From assembly GCA_937944445.1 (NCBI GenBank), contig CALDYP010000042.1, forward strand, positions 1-45,406: a stretch of DNA of 45,406 nucleotides, written 5' to 3'. Each line of letters starts with the position of its first letter. Position 1 is the stretch's first letter. This document shows, in pieces, positions 1 through 8,018 of the stretch. The notes under the pieces were generated by a model that was not told where the DNA came from, did no database searches, and was given only the letters and a program-made list of their open reading frames with translations. This stretch comes from an uncultured Anaerolineae bacterium. GTDB taxonomy: Bacteria > Chloroflexota > Anaerolineae > Aggregatilineales > Phototrophicaceae. Made by a program: the position numbers and the translations under genes.

Positions 1-115
1 AACGGACAACACCTGCCCCATCCGCGGGTATCTCTCGTCAGACTTTCGTTATAGAGCTTGCCTAGACTTGATGGTATGCTTAGAGGCAAATGAACCATCG
101 GGAGACCCTGCAATC

Positions 116-967
116 ATGGAAGCACCCAAGAACACGCCGTCCAGCGCGCTGAACTATGCCTTTGTGGCGATTATCTTTTTAGCAGTCGGCATCATCATCG
201 GCCTGAACGTCGACGCCAGCTCGATCAGCCGCGCGGACGTGGATGAAGTGGTGCGCGCAGCGTTGGCCGACACGCGCGTGCAGATCGACGACACGGCCCT
301 CCAAGCGGCCATCAGCAGCCTCAACCTTGCCGCAGCCAGCGGCAGCGGTGGCAGTGTTGACGCGGCAGCGCTCTCGCAGGCTGTCACGGAAGCGCTGGCG
401 CAGCAGGCCCGCGACGAAGCCCAACGCGAGCGCCTGAAGATGGTGGACGATGACCCCTTCCGCGGCCCAGAGGACGCGCCCATCATCATGGTCGAGTTCA
501 GCGCGTATGCCTGCCCCTTCTGCGGTCGTCACTTCCAGCAGACGCTCGGCCCGCTGCTGGAGAACTACGGCCAGTACATCCGCTACGTCTACCGCGACTT
601 CCCAGTAATTCGGCAGGAAGTGTCTTTCCCGGCGGCGATGGCGGCCCAGTGCGCCTTTGAGCAGGACAAGTTCTGGGAGTTCCACGATCTGTTGTTCCAG
701 AATCAGAGCGAGCTAGGCCGCGACCTGTTCATGCGCATCGGGCGTGAGGTTGGGCTGGAGATGGAGGCGTTCACCGCGTGTGTAGACGAAAACCGCTATG
801 AAAACGAAGTGCTGGATGACTACTACGCGGGCGACGCGCTGGGCATCACCGGCACGCCTTCGTTTTACATCAACGGCCAAATCGTCAGCGGGGCGCTGCC
901 CTATGAGCGCTTTGAGCGCATCATCCTTGCGGAACTGAACAGACTGGGCATCACCCCCGAGAACTAG
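116..967 (+). CDS. DsbA-like membrane-anchored thioredoxin-fold protein (first of tandem pair)
   Basis: Probable extracytoplasmic thiol-disulfide oxidoreductase of the DsbA/thioredoxin_4 family, 283 aa. A short cytoplasmic tail is followed by one hydrophobic anchor (about residues 14-30). Next come an Ala/Ser-rich, probably helical spacer (about 35-110) and the thioredoxin fold. The active site is CPFC (C133, C136), inside the motif EFSAYACPFCGRHF. The cis-proline loop GTPSFYING is present near the C terminus. I chose the ATG at 116, with GGAG about 11 nt upstream, over an upstream TTG/ATG at 68-71 because the anchor then sits at the usual place. The next gene starts on the base after this stop, so the two are probably co-transcribed. 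The fold and anchoring are clear. Whether it acts as oxidase, reductase or isomerase cannot be read from sequence. Confidence 0.85.
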   Translation: MEAPKNTPSSALNYAFVAIIFLAVGIIIGLNVDASSISRADVDEVVRAALADTRVQIDDTALQAAISSLNLAAASGSGGSVDAAALSQAVTEALAQQARDEAQRERLKMVDDDPFRGPEDAPIIMVEFSAYACPFCGRHFQQTLGPLLENYGQYIRYVYRDFPVIRQEVSFPAAMAAQCAFEQDKFWEFHDLLFQNQSELGRDLFMRIGREVGLEMEAFTACVDENRYENEVLDDYYAGDALGITGTPSFYINGQIVSGALPYERFERIILAELNRLGITPEN

Positions 968-1714
968 ATGAGCCAGCCCAACACCTCCACCGAAGAACCG
1001 GCCCTTGTCCTCTCCACGTCGGCGTTGGTGATCGTGGCCGTGGCAGCCGTGTTCTTCACGGTGGGGGTGATCGTCGGCGTGCTGGTGACGCGCGGCAGCG
1101 CGCTGGACGCGCAAACCATCGAGCTGATCGTGCGGCGCGCGCTGGCCGATGTGGCGTCCGAGCGCCCCGCGGCGGATCGCTTCGCGCTGGTAGGGGATGC
1201 GCCCTCGCTCGGCCCTGAAGATGCGCCAGTTGTGATCGTCGAGTTCAGCGCCTACGGCTGCCCGTACTGCAAGCGCTTCCACGATGAGACGCTGCCCAGC
1301 ATCCTTGAGAACTACGGCGACGTCGTGCGCTACGTCTACCGCGACATGCCGACCGTCAACCCGCAGGTCTCGTTCACGGCGGCGATGGCAGCACGCTGCG
1401 CCCGCGACCAAGGCAAGTTTTGGGCGTACCACCGCGCGATCTTCGCCCACCAAGCCGACCTGAGCGACGAACGGCTGCGCGGCCTCGCCGCTGAGCTGGC
1501 GCTGGACGTGGCCGCCTTCGACGAGTGCTTGAGCAGCCGCCGCCACTACGACGCGGTCAACGCGGATTTTTTGGAGGGGGCGCTGGCGGGCGTCTCGACG
1601 ACGCCCAACTTTTTCATCAACGGCACGCTCTACACGGGCGCGCAGCCCTTCAGCTTCTTTCAAGAGGTGATCGAGCGCGAGCTGTTCAAGGCCGGCGTGC
1701 GCCGCGCGAACTAG
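968..1714 (+). CDS. DsbA-like membrane-anchored thioredoxin-fold protein (second of tandem pair)
   Basis: Paralogue of the preceding gene, 248 aa, starting directly after its stop codon. It has an N-terminal membrane anchor (about residues 19-40), a shorter spacer, and a thioredoxin fold with CPYC (C98, C101) in EFSAYGCPYCKRFHDE. The cis-proline segment is TTPNFFING. The shared motifs around the active site (GPEDAP, ENYG, RYVYRD, SF-AAMAA) show tandem duplication. The different dipeptide between the cysteines (PY here, PF in the first copy) could give the two proteins different redox potentials. It is convergent with tsaD, only 16 bp away. No terminator hairpin is obvious in the gap. Confidence 0.85.
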   Translation: MSQPNTSTEEPALVLSTSALVIVAVAAVFFTVGVIVGVLVTRGSALDAQTIELIVRRALADVASERPAADRFALVGDAPSLGPEDAPVVIVEFSAYGCPYCKRFHDETLPSILENYGDVVRYVYRDMPTVNPQVSFTAAMAARCARDQGKFWAYHRAIFAHQADLSDERLRGLAAELALDVAAFDECLSSRRHYDAVNADFLEGALAGVSTTPNFFINGTLYTGAQPFSFFQEVIERELFKAGVRRAN

Positions 1715-1730
1715 CCGCGCTCGGCATGTG

Positions 1731-2813
1731 TCAAGATCCTGCCATCACATCGACATAGGCTGTCGTGGTCAGCGGCCAGCTCGGCAGCGGCTCGATGCTC
1801 AGATCGCTGGGCAAGCCGGCCTGCAAGCGGAAGTGCCCGGCGGAGGCGATCATGGCGGCGTTGTCGGTGCAGAGGTTGAGCGGCGGGTAGCGCACGGGCA
1901 GCTCGGACGCTTCGCGCATGCGCGCCCGCAGCGTCTGGTTGGCGCTCACGCCGCCCGTGATAAAGATCTCGGTTGCGCCGTGCGCCCGGGCGGCGCGCAC
2001 CGTCTTTTCGACAAGAATATCCGCCACGGCCTGTTGGAAGCTGGCAGCAGCGTCGGCGATGCTCACATCACTGCGCAGTTGGGCGCGCCGCTCTTCCCCT
2101 TTCATCCGTCCTGCGCGCGCGCTGGCGCTGGGCTGGACGCTCACCTCGCGCATGACGGCTGTCTTGAGGCCGCTGAAGCTGAAGTCGTAGCTGTCATCGC
2201 GTTTGGCGCGCGGGAAGGCGAAAGCCATCGGGTTGCCGGTCTGCGCGGCGCGCTCGATGTTCGGCCCGCCCGGAAACGGCAGGTTCAGCAGCCGCCCGAC
2301 CTTGTCGAAGGCTTCGCCCGCCGCGTCGTCCACTGTGCCGCCCAAACGCTCATACTCGCCGTGCCCGCGCATCAAGATCAAGTCGCTGTGGCCGCCGCTG
2401 ACGATCAAGACCAACACGGGGAACGTCACCTCACGGAAGGGCTGAACGCACCACAGCGAGTAGATGTGCCCCTCAAGGTGGTGGATGCCCAACAGCGGCT
2501 TGCCGCTCATCAGCGCGAGGCCTTTCGCGTAGTTCATCCCCACGAGCAGCGAGCCAACCAGCCCGGGGCCGCGCGTGACGGCGATCGCGTCCACCTGCTC
2601 GATGTGCACGTCTGCCGCAGCCAACGCCTGCTCCACCACAGGATGAATCGACTCCACGTGGGCGCGCGACGCCAGCTCAGGGAACACGCCGCCGTGCTCG
2701 GCGTGCAGCTCTAGCTGGCTGGCGACGACGTTCGACAGGATGAACTGGCCATCGCGGACGACCGCCGCCGCCGTCTCATCGCACGAGGTCTCGATGCCGA
2801 GGATCAGGGTCAT
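1731..2813 (-). CDS. tsaD: tRNA N6-adenosine threonylcarbamoyltransferase TsaD
   Basis: Catalytic subunit that transfers the threonylcarbamoyl group to A37 of ANN-decoding tRNAs, working with TsaB and TsaE in the cytoplasm. Length 360 aa, normal for the bacterial family. It starts with the signature LGIETSCDETAAAVV and carries the metal-binding motif HLEGH (H112, H116) and the ASKH-fold segment RGPGLVGSLLVG. The ATG at 2813 is preceded by GAAAGG at about 8 nt spacing. The upstream gene ends 14 bp before it, so the two probably share a transcript. The tRNA-Thr and tRNA-Tyr genes lie elsewhere in this window, and of these the ANN-decoding tRNA-Thr species are expected substrates. Confidence 0.96.
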   Translation of the reverse strand: MTLILGIETSCDETAAAVVRDGQFILSNVVASQLELHAEHGGVFPELASRAHVESIHPVVEQALAAADVHIEQVDAIAVTRGPGLVGSLLVGMNYAKGLALMSGKPLLGIHHLEGHIYSLWCVQPFREVTFPVLVLIVSGGHSDLILMRGHGEYERLGGTVDDAAGEAFDKVGRLLNLPFPGGPNIERAAQTGNPMAFAFPRAKRDDSYDFSFSGLKTAVMREVSVQPSASARAGRMKGEERRAQLRSDVSIADAAASFQQAVADILVEKTVRAARAHGATEIFITGGVSANQTLRARMREASELPVRYPPLNLCTDNAAMIASAGHFRLQAGLPSDLSIEPLPSWPLTTTAYVDVMAGS

Positions 2814-2827
2814 GAGAACGCCTTTCG

Positions 2828-4075
2828 TTATTCGCTCATCATTGCAAGGGCAAGGTCAATCGTCGGGGCGATCAACACTACGCGGCCGTTGCTGCACAGG
2901 GCGGTTGTCCCGTCAGCAAAGCAGCCGCTGGCGTCTGCTGCGACCCCAAAGCGCGACTCGCCGTAGGCAGTGATCGCCGCTTGGAACTCGGCTAGGTCGT
3001 CGGGCGTGTCCCACTCCAGCCGCAGCATGGCCGCCATGCGCCCGTCGCCGTGCTGGTAGATGTGGAAGGCGTCGCCGCCCCAGCCCGCTGCTGCGGACGC
3101 CGCCTGTGTCGCAGTCAGCTCTTGCGCCAAGAACTCGCGCAGGTAGAACTGGCCGAACACGCCTTCGTCGGTCAGGTTCCAGCCCTCGCCGAGCTTGGCC
3201 GCGCTGTTGACCAAGCGCACCGCAGCGCCCACCTCGCCGCTGAAGTACTTCTCAGGGTGCAGGATTTGTTCGGTAGTGGTGGGGGGGCGGCTGAATGCCG
3301 CGTTGACCGTTTCCCAGCCGCCCGCTCTGAACAGCGCTCGCACGAACGCCTCGCCCTCGGTGTAGGGGAAGAGCAGCTCGCTGGCGATGATGTCCGGGAT
3401 GCCGGGCGGCAGCGTCAGGTTGCCCGCTTGCAGCCCGCCCAACAGCAGCCCCGTCAGCGTGCCGAGCGGGTTGCGCTGCGCTGCATAAGCGGCGTATTCG
3501 TTCATCGTCAGCGTGGCGTCGCCTTCCACCAGCGCCAAGCGCGCCAACTGCTCATCTTGGTTGTCGAGCGCTTGCATCGCCGTCAGGTAGGCATTGAGGT
3601 CAAAGGCGGCGTCTTGCAGCGCGTGGACGTACTCATGGACGAACACGATCTGCTCGATGATCGGCAGGCGATCTCCCAGCGGCCGCCCCGAGAGGATGAC
3701 GACGTTCATCTCTTTCGTCTCGGTGTCGTAAAAGCCGCCCACTTGGCTGCTGTAGAACTCGGTCAGCAGCGCCAACAGGTCGGTGTCGGCGGGCATCCAG
3801 CCGAAGGCGGCGTAGAAGCGCAGCGCTCGATCCAGCGTGTCCTGCGCGAGGCCGATCTCAAGCTGCCGTTCGAGATAGTCGCGCAGCTCAGCGCGGTTCG
3901 GGAAGTGCAGCGGCAGCGGCTCCGGCAGGGTGAGGCCGCGGCGCGCCTCAGCAAACGCGCTCAACTCGGCGATGTGAGCTTCAAAAGCGGGGCTGACCTC
4001 GACTGCGATCTGTTGAGCGCTGAGGGTCATGCTCCACGTCAAGACAGCGATAACAGCGAACAGGCGTAAGCGCAT
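2828..4075 (-). CDS. secreted HExxH metalloprotease-like protein
   Basis: 415-aa protein with a signal peptide (about residues 1-20, ending near LSAQ). It contains HEYVH at residues 147-151, the zinc-binding HExxH motif, and the segment ALVEGDAT (E184) about 33 residues later, a good candidate for the third zinc ligand. The context resembles gluzincin-type secreted peptidases of unknown substrate. The C-terminal half has no motif I recognise. The start at 4075 has AAGGA at 7 nt spacing and a good promoter upstream. It is followed after 14 bp by tsaD on the same strand. The metallopeptidase fold is inferred from motif spacing, and the substrate is unknown. Confidence 0.75.
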   Translation of the reverse strand: MRLRLFAVIAVLTWSMTLSAQQIAVEVSPAFEAHIAELSAFAEARRGLTLPEPLPLHFPNRAELRDYLERQLEIGLAQDTLDRALRFYAAFGWMPADTDLLALLTEFYSSQVGGFYDTETKEMNVVILSGRPLGDRLPIIEQIVFVHEYVHALQDAAFDLNAYLTAMQALDNQDEQLARLALVEGDATLTMNEYAAYAAQRNPLGTLTGLLLGGLQAGNLTLPPGIPDIIASELLFPYTEGEAFVRALFRAGGWETVNAAFSRPPTTTEQILHPEKYFSGEVGAAVRLVNSAAKLGEGWNLTDEGVFGQFYLREFLAQELTATQAASAAAGWGGDAFHIYQHGDGRMAAMLRLEWDTPDDLAEFQAAITAYGESRFGVAADASGCFADGTTALCSNGRVVLIAPTIDLALAMMSE

Positions 4076-4111
4076 TGATTCATCCTTGAGGTTGTGACCG
4101 TGTGTAACTGC

Positions 4112-4142
4112 ATTATAGTCGTTCTGAACAAAAACGGGTCAA
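4112..4142 (-). promoter_or_regulatory. sigma-70-type promoter of the secreted peptidase-tsaD unit
   Basis: On the minus strand TTGACC (4142-4137) and TATAAT (4117-4112) are separated by 19 bp. The expected transcript start lies about 30 nt before the ATG at 4075, and an AAGGA ribosome site lies in between. Confidence 0.7.
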
Positions 4143-4190
4143 GGCAAACCTCGACCCGCGCCGGCAAACGCAGCCAACGATGAGAGTTTC

Positions 4191-4213
4191 AAAAAGAGCA
4201 CGGCGTGCCGTGC
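4191..4213 (-). terminator. Rho-independent terminator after the S1 protein gene
   Basis: Minus-strand hairpin GCACGG-CACG-CCGTGC (4213-4198) followed by a run of five T (4195-4191), 13 bp after the S1 gene stop. The stem is GC-rich and the T run is clear. Confidence 0.75.
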
Positions 4214-4225
4214 CCCTGCGATAGT

Positions 4226-5359
4226 CTACGCCTCTGGCTCAGATGGGCGGTTCTGTTTGGCGAGGAAAGCGGCGCGCTCGTCCTCGGTGATGTCGTCAAT
4301 GCTCAGCTCGATGTGCTTGCGGTCAATGTCCATGCCGACGATCTTCACGATCACGCGGTCGCCTTCCTTAAACATGTCGCGCGGGGTCGCCTTGAGCGAG
4401 TTCATGCGCGTGGCGTGCACCAGCCCCTGCGCGCCGCTGTCTGACGCGACGAACACCCCAAAATCAACGACGTTCGTCACGACGCCCTCAAAGAGGTCGC
4501 CACCGCGGTACTGCGCGGTGAACGTCTCCCACGGGTCGGGCAGGGTGGCCTTGCGGTTCAAGGCGATGCGCTCGCGCTCCACGTCGACCGCATCGATGCG
4601 CACCGTCATCTCATCGCCGATCGAGACGACGTCTGAGGGGTGCGTCACGTGGCGATGGTCAAGGTTGCTGATGTGCACCATGCCGTCTACGCCGCCGATA
4701 TCCACGAACACGCCAAAATCAGTGATGTTGACCACGCGCCCCGTCACCACCGAGCCAACCTTCAGCTCGGACAGGCGCTCGCTGCGGGTGGCGCGGCGGG
4801 CAGCCCGCTCGGACATGATCAGGCGGTTGCGCTCGGCTTCCACTTGGATCACCTTCAACTGCAAGACGCGCCCAACCATGCTGTCCTTGATTTCCTTCAC
4901 ACGGCCCTCGCGCGAGGTCGGGGTGACGCTCTCGATGTGCGAGTTCGGGATGAAGCCCACAAGGCGGCCAAACTGCACCAGCATTCCACCCTTGTTGCTG
5001 TCGATGACGACGCCTTCCGTCACTTGGTCGGTCTCCATCAGCTCTTGAGCGCGCCGCCAGTCCTCGCGTTCCAACGCCTTGTTGAGCGACACGACGAGGT
5101 CACCGTCCTCGGTGTCGGGGTACATGACGTATACCTGCACTTCATCGCCGGGCTTGAGCGACTCAACATAGCTGCGATCCAGACGGTCCAGATCAGCGCG
5201 GCGCACCACCGCGTCACGCTTCAGCCCAACGTCCACAATCACCTCATCTCGCCGCGCTGCGATCACCGTCGCTGACAAAATCTGCCCGCGCGTTGGCTCA
5301 GCATAGGCATACTGGTCCAACAAATCCGCAAAGTTTTCTGACTTTCCATTTGTTGTCAT
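4226..5359 (-). CDS. rpsA: S1 RNA-binding domain protein (30S ribosomal protein S1 type)
   Basis: 377-aa protein made of four S1 (OB-fold) repeats, at about residues 23-93, 111-182, 200-268 and 286-355. The last two carry the classic ITDFGVFVDIGG and VVDFGVFV strands. Four repeats is the short form of S1 found outside Proteobacteria, where S1 has six. Its role is mRNA binding on the 30S subunit, and it could also take part in RNA turnover. The ATG at 5359 has AAGGA at 6 nt spacing. It is transcribed divergently from the ABC-F gene and ends at a strong terminator. The symbol rests on repeat number and the acidic N-terminal layout. Confidence 0.88.
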   Translation of the reverse strand: MTTNGKSENFADLLDQYAYAEPTRGQILSATVIAARRDEVIVDVGLKRDAVVRRADLDRLDRSYVESLKPGDEVQVYVMYPDTEDGDLVVSLNKALEREDWRRAQELMETDQVTEGVVIDSNKGGMLVQFGRLVGFIPNSHIESVTPTSREGRVKEIKDSMVGRVLQLKVIQVEAERNRLIMSERAARRATRSERLSELKVGSVVTGRVVNITDFGVFVDIGGVDGMVHISNLDHRHVTHPSDVVSIGDEMTVRIDAVDVERERIALNRKATLPDPWETFTAQYRGGDLFEGVVTNVVDFGVFVASDSGAQGLVHATRMNSLKATPRDMFKEGDRVIVKIVGMDIDRKHIELSIDDITEDERAAFLAKQNRPSEPEA

Positions 5360-5497
5360 CGCTTGTCCTTACAGTAAAGTCACACTAAGCTAGCTCCTCC
5401 ACCCGGCCAGCACGTAGGGTTATTTCACTTATCATGCTAGTTCAGTTTAGTAATGGATTTATTACAGAATCACAAGCAGGATATTAGAATCAGCCGA

Positions 5498-5506
5498 TGC
5501 TATAAT
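5498..5506 (+). promoter_or_regulatory. extended -10 promoter of the ABC-F gene
   Basis: TGC followed by TATAAT (5501-5506) forms an extended -10 element. No good -35 is seen, as is common with extended -10 sites. The predicted start leaves a leader of about 25 nt containing GGGAG (5527-5531). Confidence 0.65.
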
Positions 5507-5537
5507 GCGCCCCGATTGAACAGTTTGGGAGCGTGGC

Positions 5538-7451
5538 ATGTCGCTGGTGGTCGGACAAAACTTGAGCAAAGTCTACGGCGGAGATGAAGTCTTCAGTGGA
5601 GTGAGCGTGGAAGTGCCGCACAAGGCTCGGATTGCGCTGGTTGGCCCCAACGGGGCCGGCAAGACGACGCTCATCAGCCTGCTCATCGGCCTCGAGACCC
5701 CGACTGAGGGCACGGTCAGCGTGGCCAAACACGCGCGCATCGCCTACCTGCCGCAGCGGCCTGAGATGGCCGGCAGCCACACCCTCTGGGAGGAGCAGCT
5801 CCGCGCGGTGGCTGATCTGCGCCAGATGGAGGCGGAACTAGCCGACTTGGCCGCGCAGATGGCTGATCCTGCCACCCACGACGCGGCGGCGGAACGCTAC
5901 AGCCAGCTTGAGCCGGAGTTTGAGCGGCGCGGCGGCTACACCTATGAGACGCGCATCCGCATGGTGCTAGACGGCGTCGGCTTCCGCCCCGAGGACTATC
6001 ACACCCCGCTCACGCAGCTTTCCGGCGGCCAAAAGACGCGCGCCATGCTGGCGCGGCTGCTGCTCGAAGCGCCTGATCTGCTCGTCCTTGATGAGCCGAC
6101 GAACCACCTCGACATCGCCGCCGTCGAATGGCTGGAGAGCTTCCTCAACAGCTTTGAGGGCGCGGTGCTGGTCATCAGCCACGATCGCTACTTCATCGAC
6201 CACGTGGCCACCACGATCTGGGAGCTGGAGTTCGGGGCGCTCGAAACCTACCGCGGCAACTACAGCGCCTACTTAACGCAGCGCGACGAACGCCGCGAGC
6301 GCCTGCAAAAAGAGTTCGAGGCGCAGCAGGCCTTCATCGCCAAAGAGATGGACTACATCCGCAAGCACATGGGGTCGCGCTGGACGGCGCAGGCCAAAGG
6401 CCGCCTGAAGAAGCTGGAGACGATGAAGAAGCGCGGCAAGATCATCGAGCGTGGCCCGCAAGAGCGCCACACGATGCGCTTGCAGATGGCCGCCGCCAAC
6501 CGCAGCGGGGACAAGGTGATCGAGACGTTCGGGCTGGCAGTGGGCTACGCCGATGACCCGCTGCCCCTGTTCCGCGTGCCGGATGTCACGGTCTTCCGCG
6601 GCGAGACGGTCGCCGTGATCGGCCCCAACGGCGCGGGCAAGAGCACCCTGCTCAAGACGATCCTCGGCCAACTGCCCGCCCTCAGCGGCCACGTCAAGCT
6701 CGGCGCGAGCGTCAAGGTCGGCTACTTCGCCCAAGCCCATGAGACGCTCGACCCGCACAGCACCTTGATCGACGCCATCACCAGCGTCCGCCCAATGTCG
6801 CAGAGCGACGCGCGCAATTTGCTCGGCGCGTATCTCTTCAGCGGCGATGACGTGTTCCGCACGGTGGACACGCTCAGCGGCGGCGAGCGCGGGCGCGTGG
6901 CGCTGGCGCGGCTGGCGCTGATGGACGCCAACCTGCTGCTGCTCGACGAGCCGACGAACCACCTCGACATCGACAGCCAAGAGATCCTCCAAGCGGTGAT
7001 CGAGGACTTTGATGGGACGGTGCTGCTCATCAGCCATGACCGTTACTTGATCGCGCGGCTGGCCACGCAAATCTGGGCGGTTTCGACCACGCCGACCGCG
7101 GACGCACAGGCTACGCTGGAGGTGTTCGATGGGACGTATGATGAGTTCGTCAGCGCGCGCAGCGCCCGCCAGCTCAGCAAATCGGCGGAGGCCAGCCCGC
7201 CGCGCCGCGCCGCCGCGCCCACCCCTGAGAAGAAGAACGGCCTGAGCGCCTACCAGCGCAAGCGCCGCCTCGAAGAACTAGAGGCCCGCATCAGCGCGCT
7301 TGAAGCCGAGCAGAAGCAGCTTGAGTACGCCCTCGCGCAGGCCAGCGCCGTCGGCGACGCCCTGCGCGCGCACGATCTGGGGCAGCGCTTCGTCGAAATT
7401 GAACAGACGCTGGAAGAAGCCGTCGAAGAGTGGAGCTTGCTCGCCGAATAG
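5538..7451 (+). CDS. ABC-F family ATPase (ribosome-associated, Uup/EttA type)
   Basis: 637-aa soluble protein with two ABC ATPase domains and no membrane segments, the ABC-F layout. Domain 1 has Walker A GPNGAGKTT (residues 36-44), signature LSGGQKTR and Walker B LLVLDEPTNHLD. Domain 2 has GPNGAGKST, LSGGERGR and LLLLDEPTNHLD. The linker between them is rich in Lys/Arg and Glu (about residues 250-315), as expected for the ribosome-contacting linker. The C-terminal 70 residues form a coiled coil (LEELEARISALEAEQKQLEY), as in Uup. Family members act on stalled ribosomes or protect them from antibiotics, and which applies here cannot be decided. The ATG at 5538 has GGGAG at 6 nt spacing. It is convergent with the methyltransferase gene. 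Confidence 0.9.
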   Translation: MSLVVGQNLSKVYGGDEVFSGVSVEVPHKARIALVGPNGAGKTTLISLLIGLETPTEGTVSVAKHARIAYLPQRPEMAGSHTLWEEQLRAVADLRQMEAELADLAAQMADPATHDAAAERYSQLEPEFERRGGYTYETRIRMVLDGVGFRPEDYHTPLTQLSGGQKTRAMLARLLLEAPDLLVLDEPTNHLDIAAVEWLESFLNSFEGAVLVISHDRYFIDHVATTIWELEFGALETYRGNYSAYLTQRDERRERLQKEFEAQQAFIAKEMDYIRKHMGSRWTAQAKGRLKKLETMKKRGKIIERGPQERHTMRLQMAAANRSGDKVIETFGLAVGYADDPLPLFRVPDVTVFRGETVAVIGPNGAGKSTLLKTILGQLPALSGHVKLGASVKVGYFAQAHETLDPHSTLIDAITSVRPMSQSDARNLLGAYLFSGDDVFRTVDTLSGGERGRVALARLALMDANLLLLDEPTNHLDIDSQEILQAVIEDFDGTVLLISHDRYLIARLATQIWAVSTTPTADAQATLEVFDGTYDEFVSARSARQLSKSAEASPPRRAAAPTPEKKNGLSAYQRKRRLEELEARISALEAEQKQLEYALAQASAVGDALRAHDLGQRFVEIEQTLEEAVEEWSLLAE

Positions 7452-7457
7452 GGGATG

Positions 7458-8018
7458 CTATGCGGTGGGTTTGACGGCCACGATCTGGGCGGTGTTGCGC
7501 GTCTCTTCGTCGTGGAGCAGCCGCCAGCCGGCGAAATACCCGCGCAGCTCGCCGCGATTCAGCAAAAACGCGCGGTTGAAGTTGGGGACGGTCTCCAGAT
7601 AGCCCACGTGGAACGTCTCGTAGATCACGCGCCCGCCCGGGCGCACTGCCCGCGCGATCTTGGGGAATAGATCCCGCCGCAGATAGCGAAACACGCAGAT
7701 CAAGTCATAGGACTCTGGCTCAAGCTGGAGGGTGTCGACGTCCGTTTGCAAGAGGTTGACGCTGCGCAGGTTGCGTAGGGTCATCTCAACGCGCGCACGG
7801 TTGAGCGCCACGCGGCTGATGTCCATCACGTCAACGGTGTAGCCCTGCTCGGCCAGCCACAGCCCGTTCTGGCCGAGGCCGCCGCACAAGTCCAGCGCGC
7901 GCAGCTCGCCCGACGCGGGCGGCGCAGCTTGCAGCAGCAGCGGGTCTGGGTCGGGGTAGGGGTCGCGCGCGCGCGATCTAAAATGCGTGTCCCAACGGAC
8001 GCGGTCGTCAGCGCTCAT
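7458..8018 (-). CDS. class I SAM-dependent methyltransferase (TehB-like)
   Basis: 186-aa Rossmann-fold methyltransferase. Motif I is ALDLCGGLGQNGLWLAEQG (about residues 41-59), followed by the acidic VDVMDIS, the motif IV region YDLICVFRYLRRDLFP, and GGRVIYETF. The RYLRRDLF and YETF segments are typical of the tellurite-resistance methyltransferase (TehB-like) group, but the substrate is unknown. Its ATG overlaps the stop of the upstream histidine kinase (ATGA at 8018-8015) and has GAGGAA just upstream, so translation is probably coupled. A methyltransferase with a sensor kinase suggests co-expression, not necessarily a shared pathway. Confidence 0.82.
   Translation of the reverse strand: MSADDRVRWDTHFRSRARDPYPDPDPLLLQAAPPASGELRALDLCGGLGQNGLWLAEQGYTVDVMDISRVALNRARVEMTLRNLRSVNLLQTDVDTLQLEPESYDLICVFRYLRRDLFPKIARAVRPGGRVIYETFHVGYLETVPNFNRAFLLNRGELRGYFAGWRLLHDEETRNTAQIVAVKPTA

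Noticed and set aside
1728..2714. 328-codon plus-strand open frame
   Set aside because: Lies wholly antisense to tsaD, whose motifs are intact. It is a product of GC-rich codon bias and resembles no protein.
3050..4069. 339-codon plus-strand open frame
   Set aside because: Antisense to the secreted HExxH protein gene, which has a signal peptide, promoter and ribosome site. The frame has none of these.
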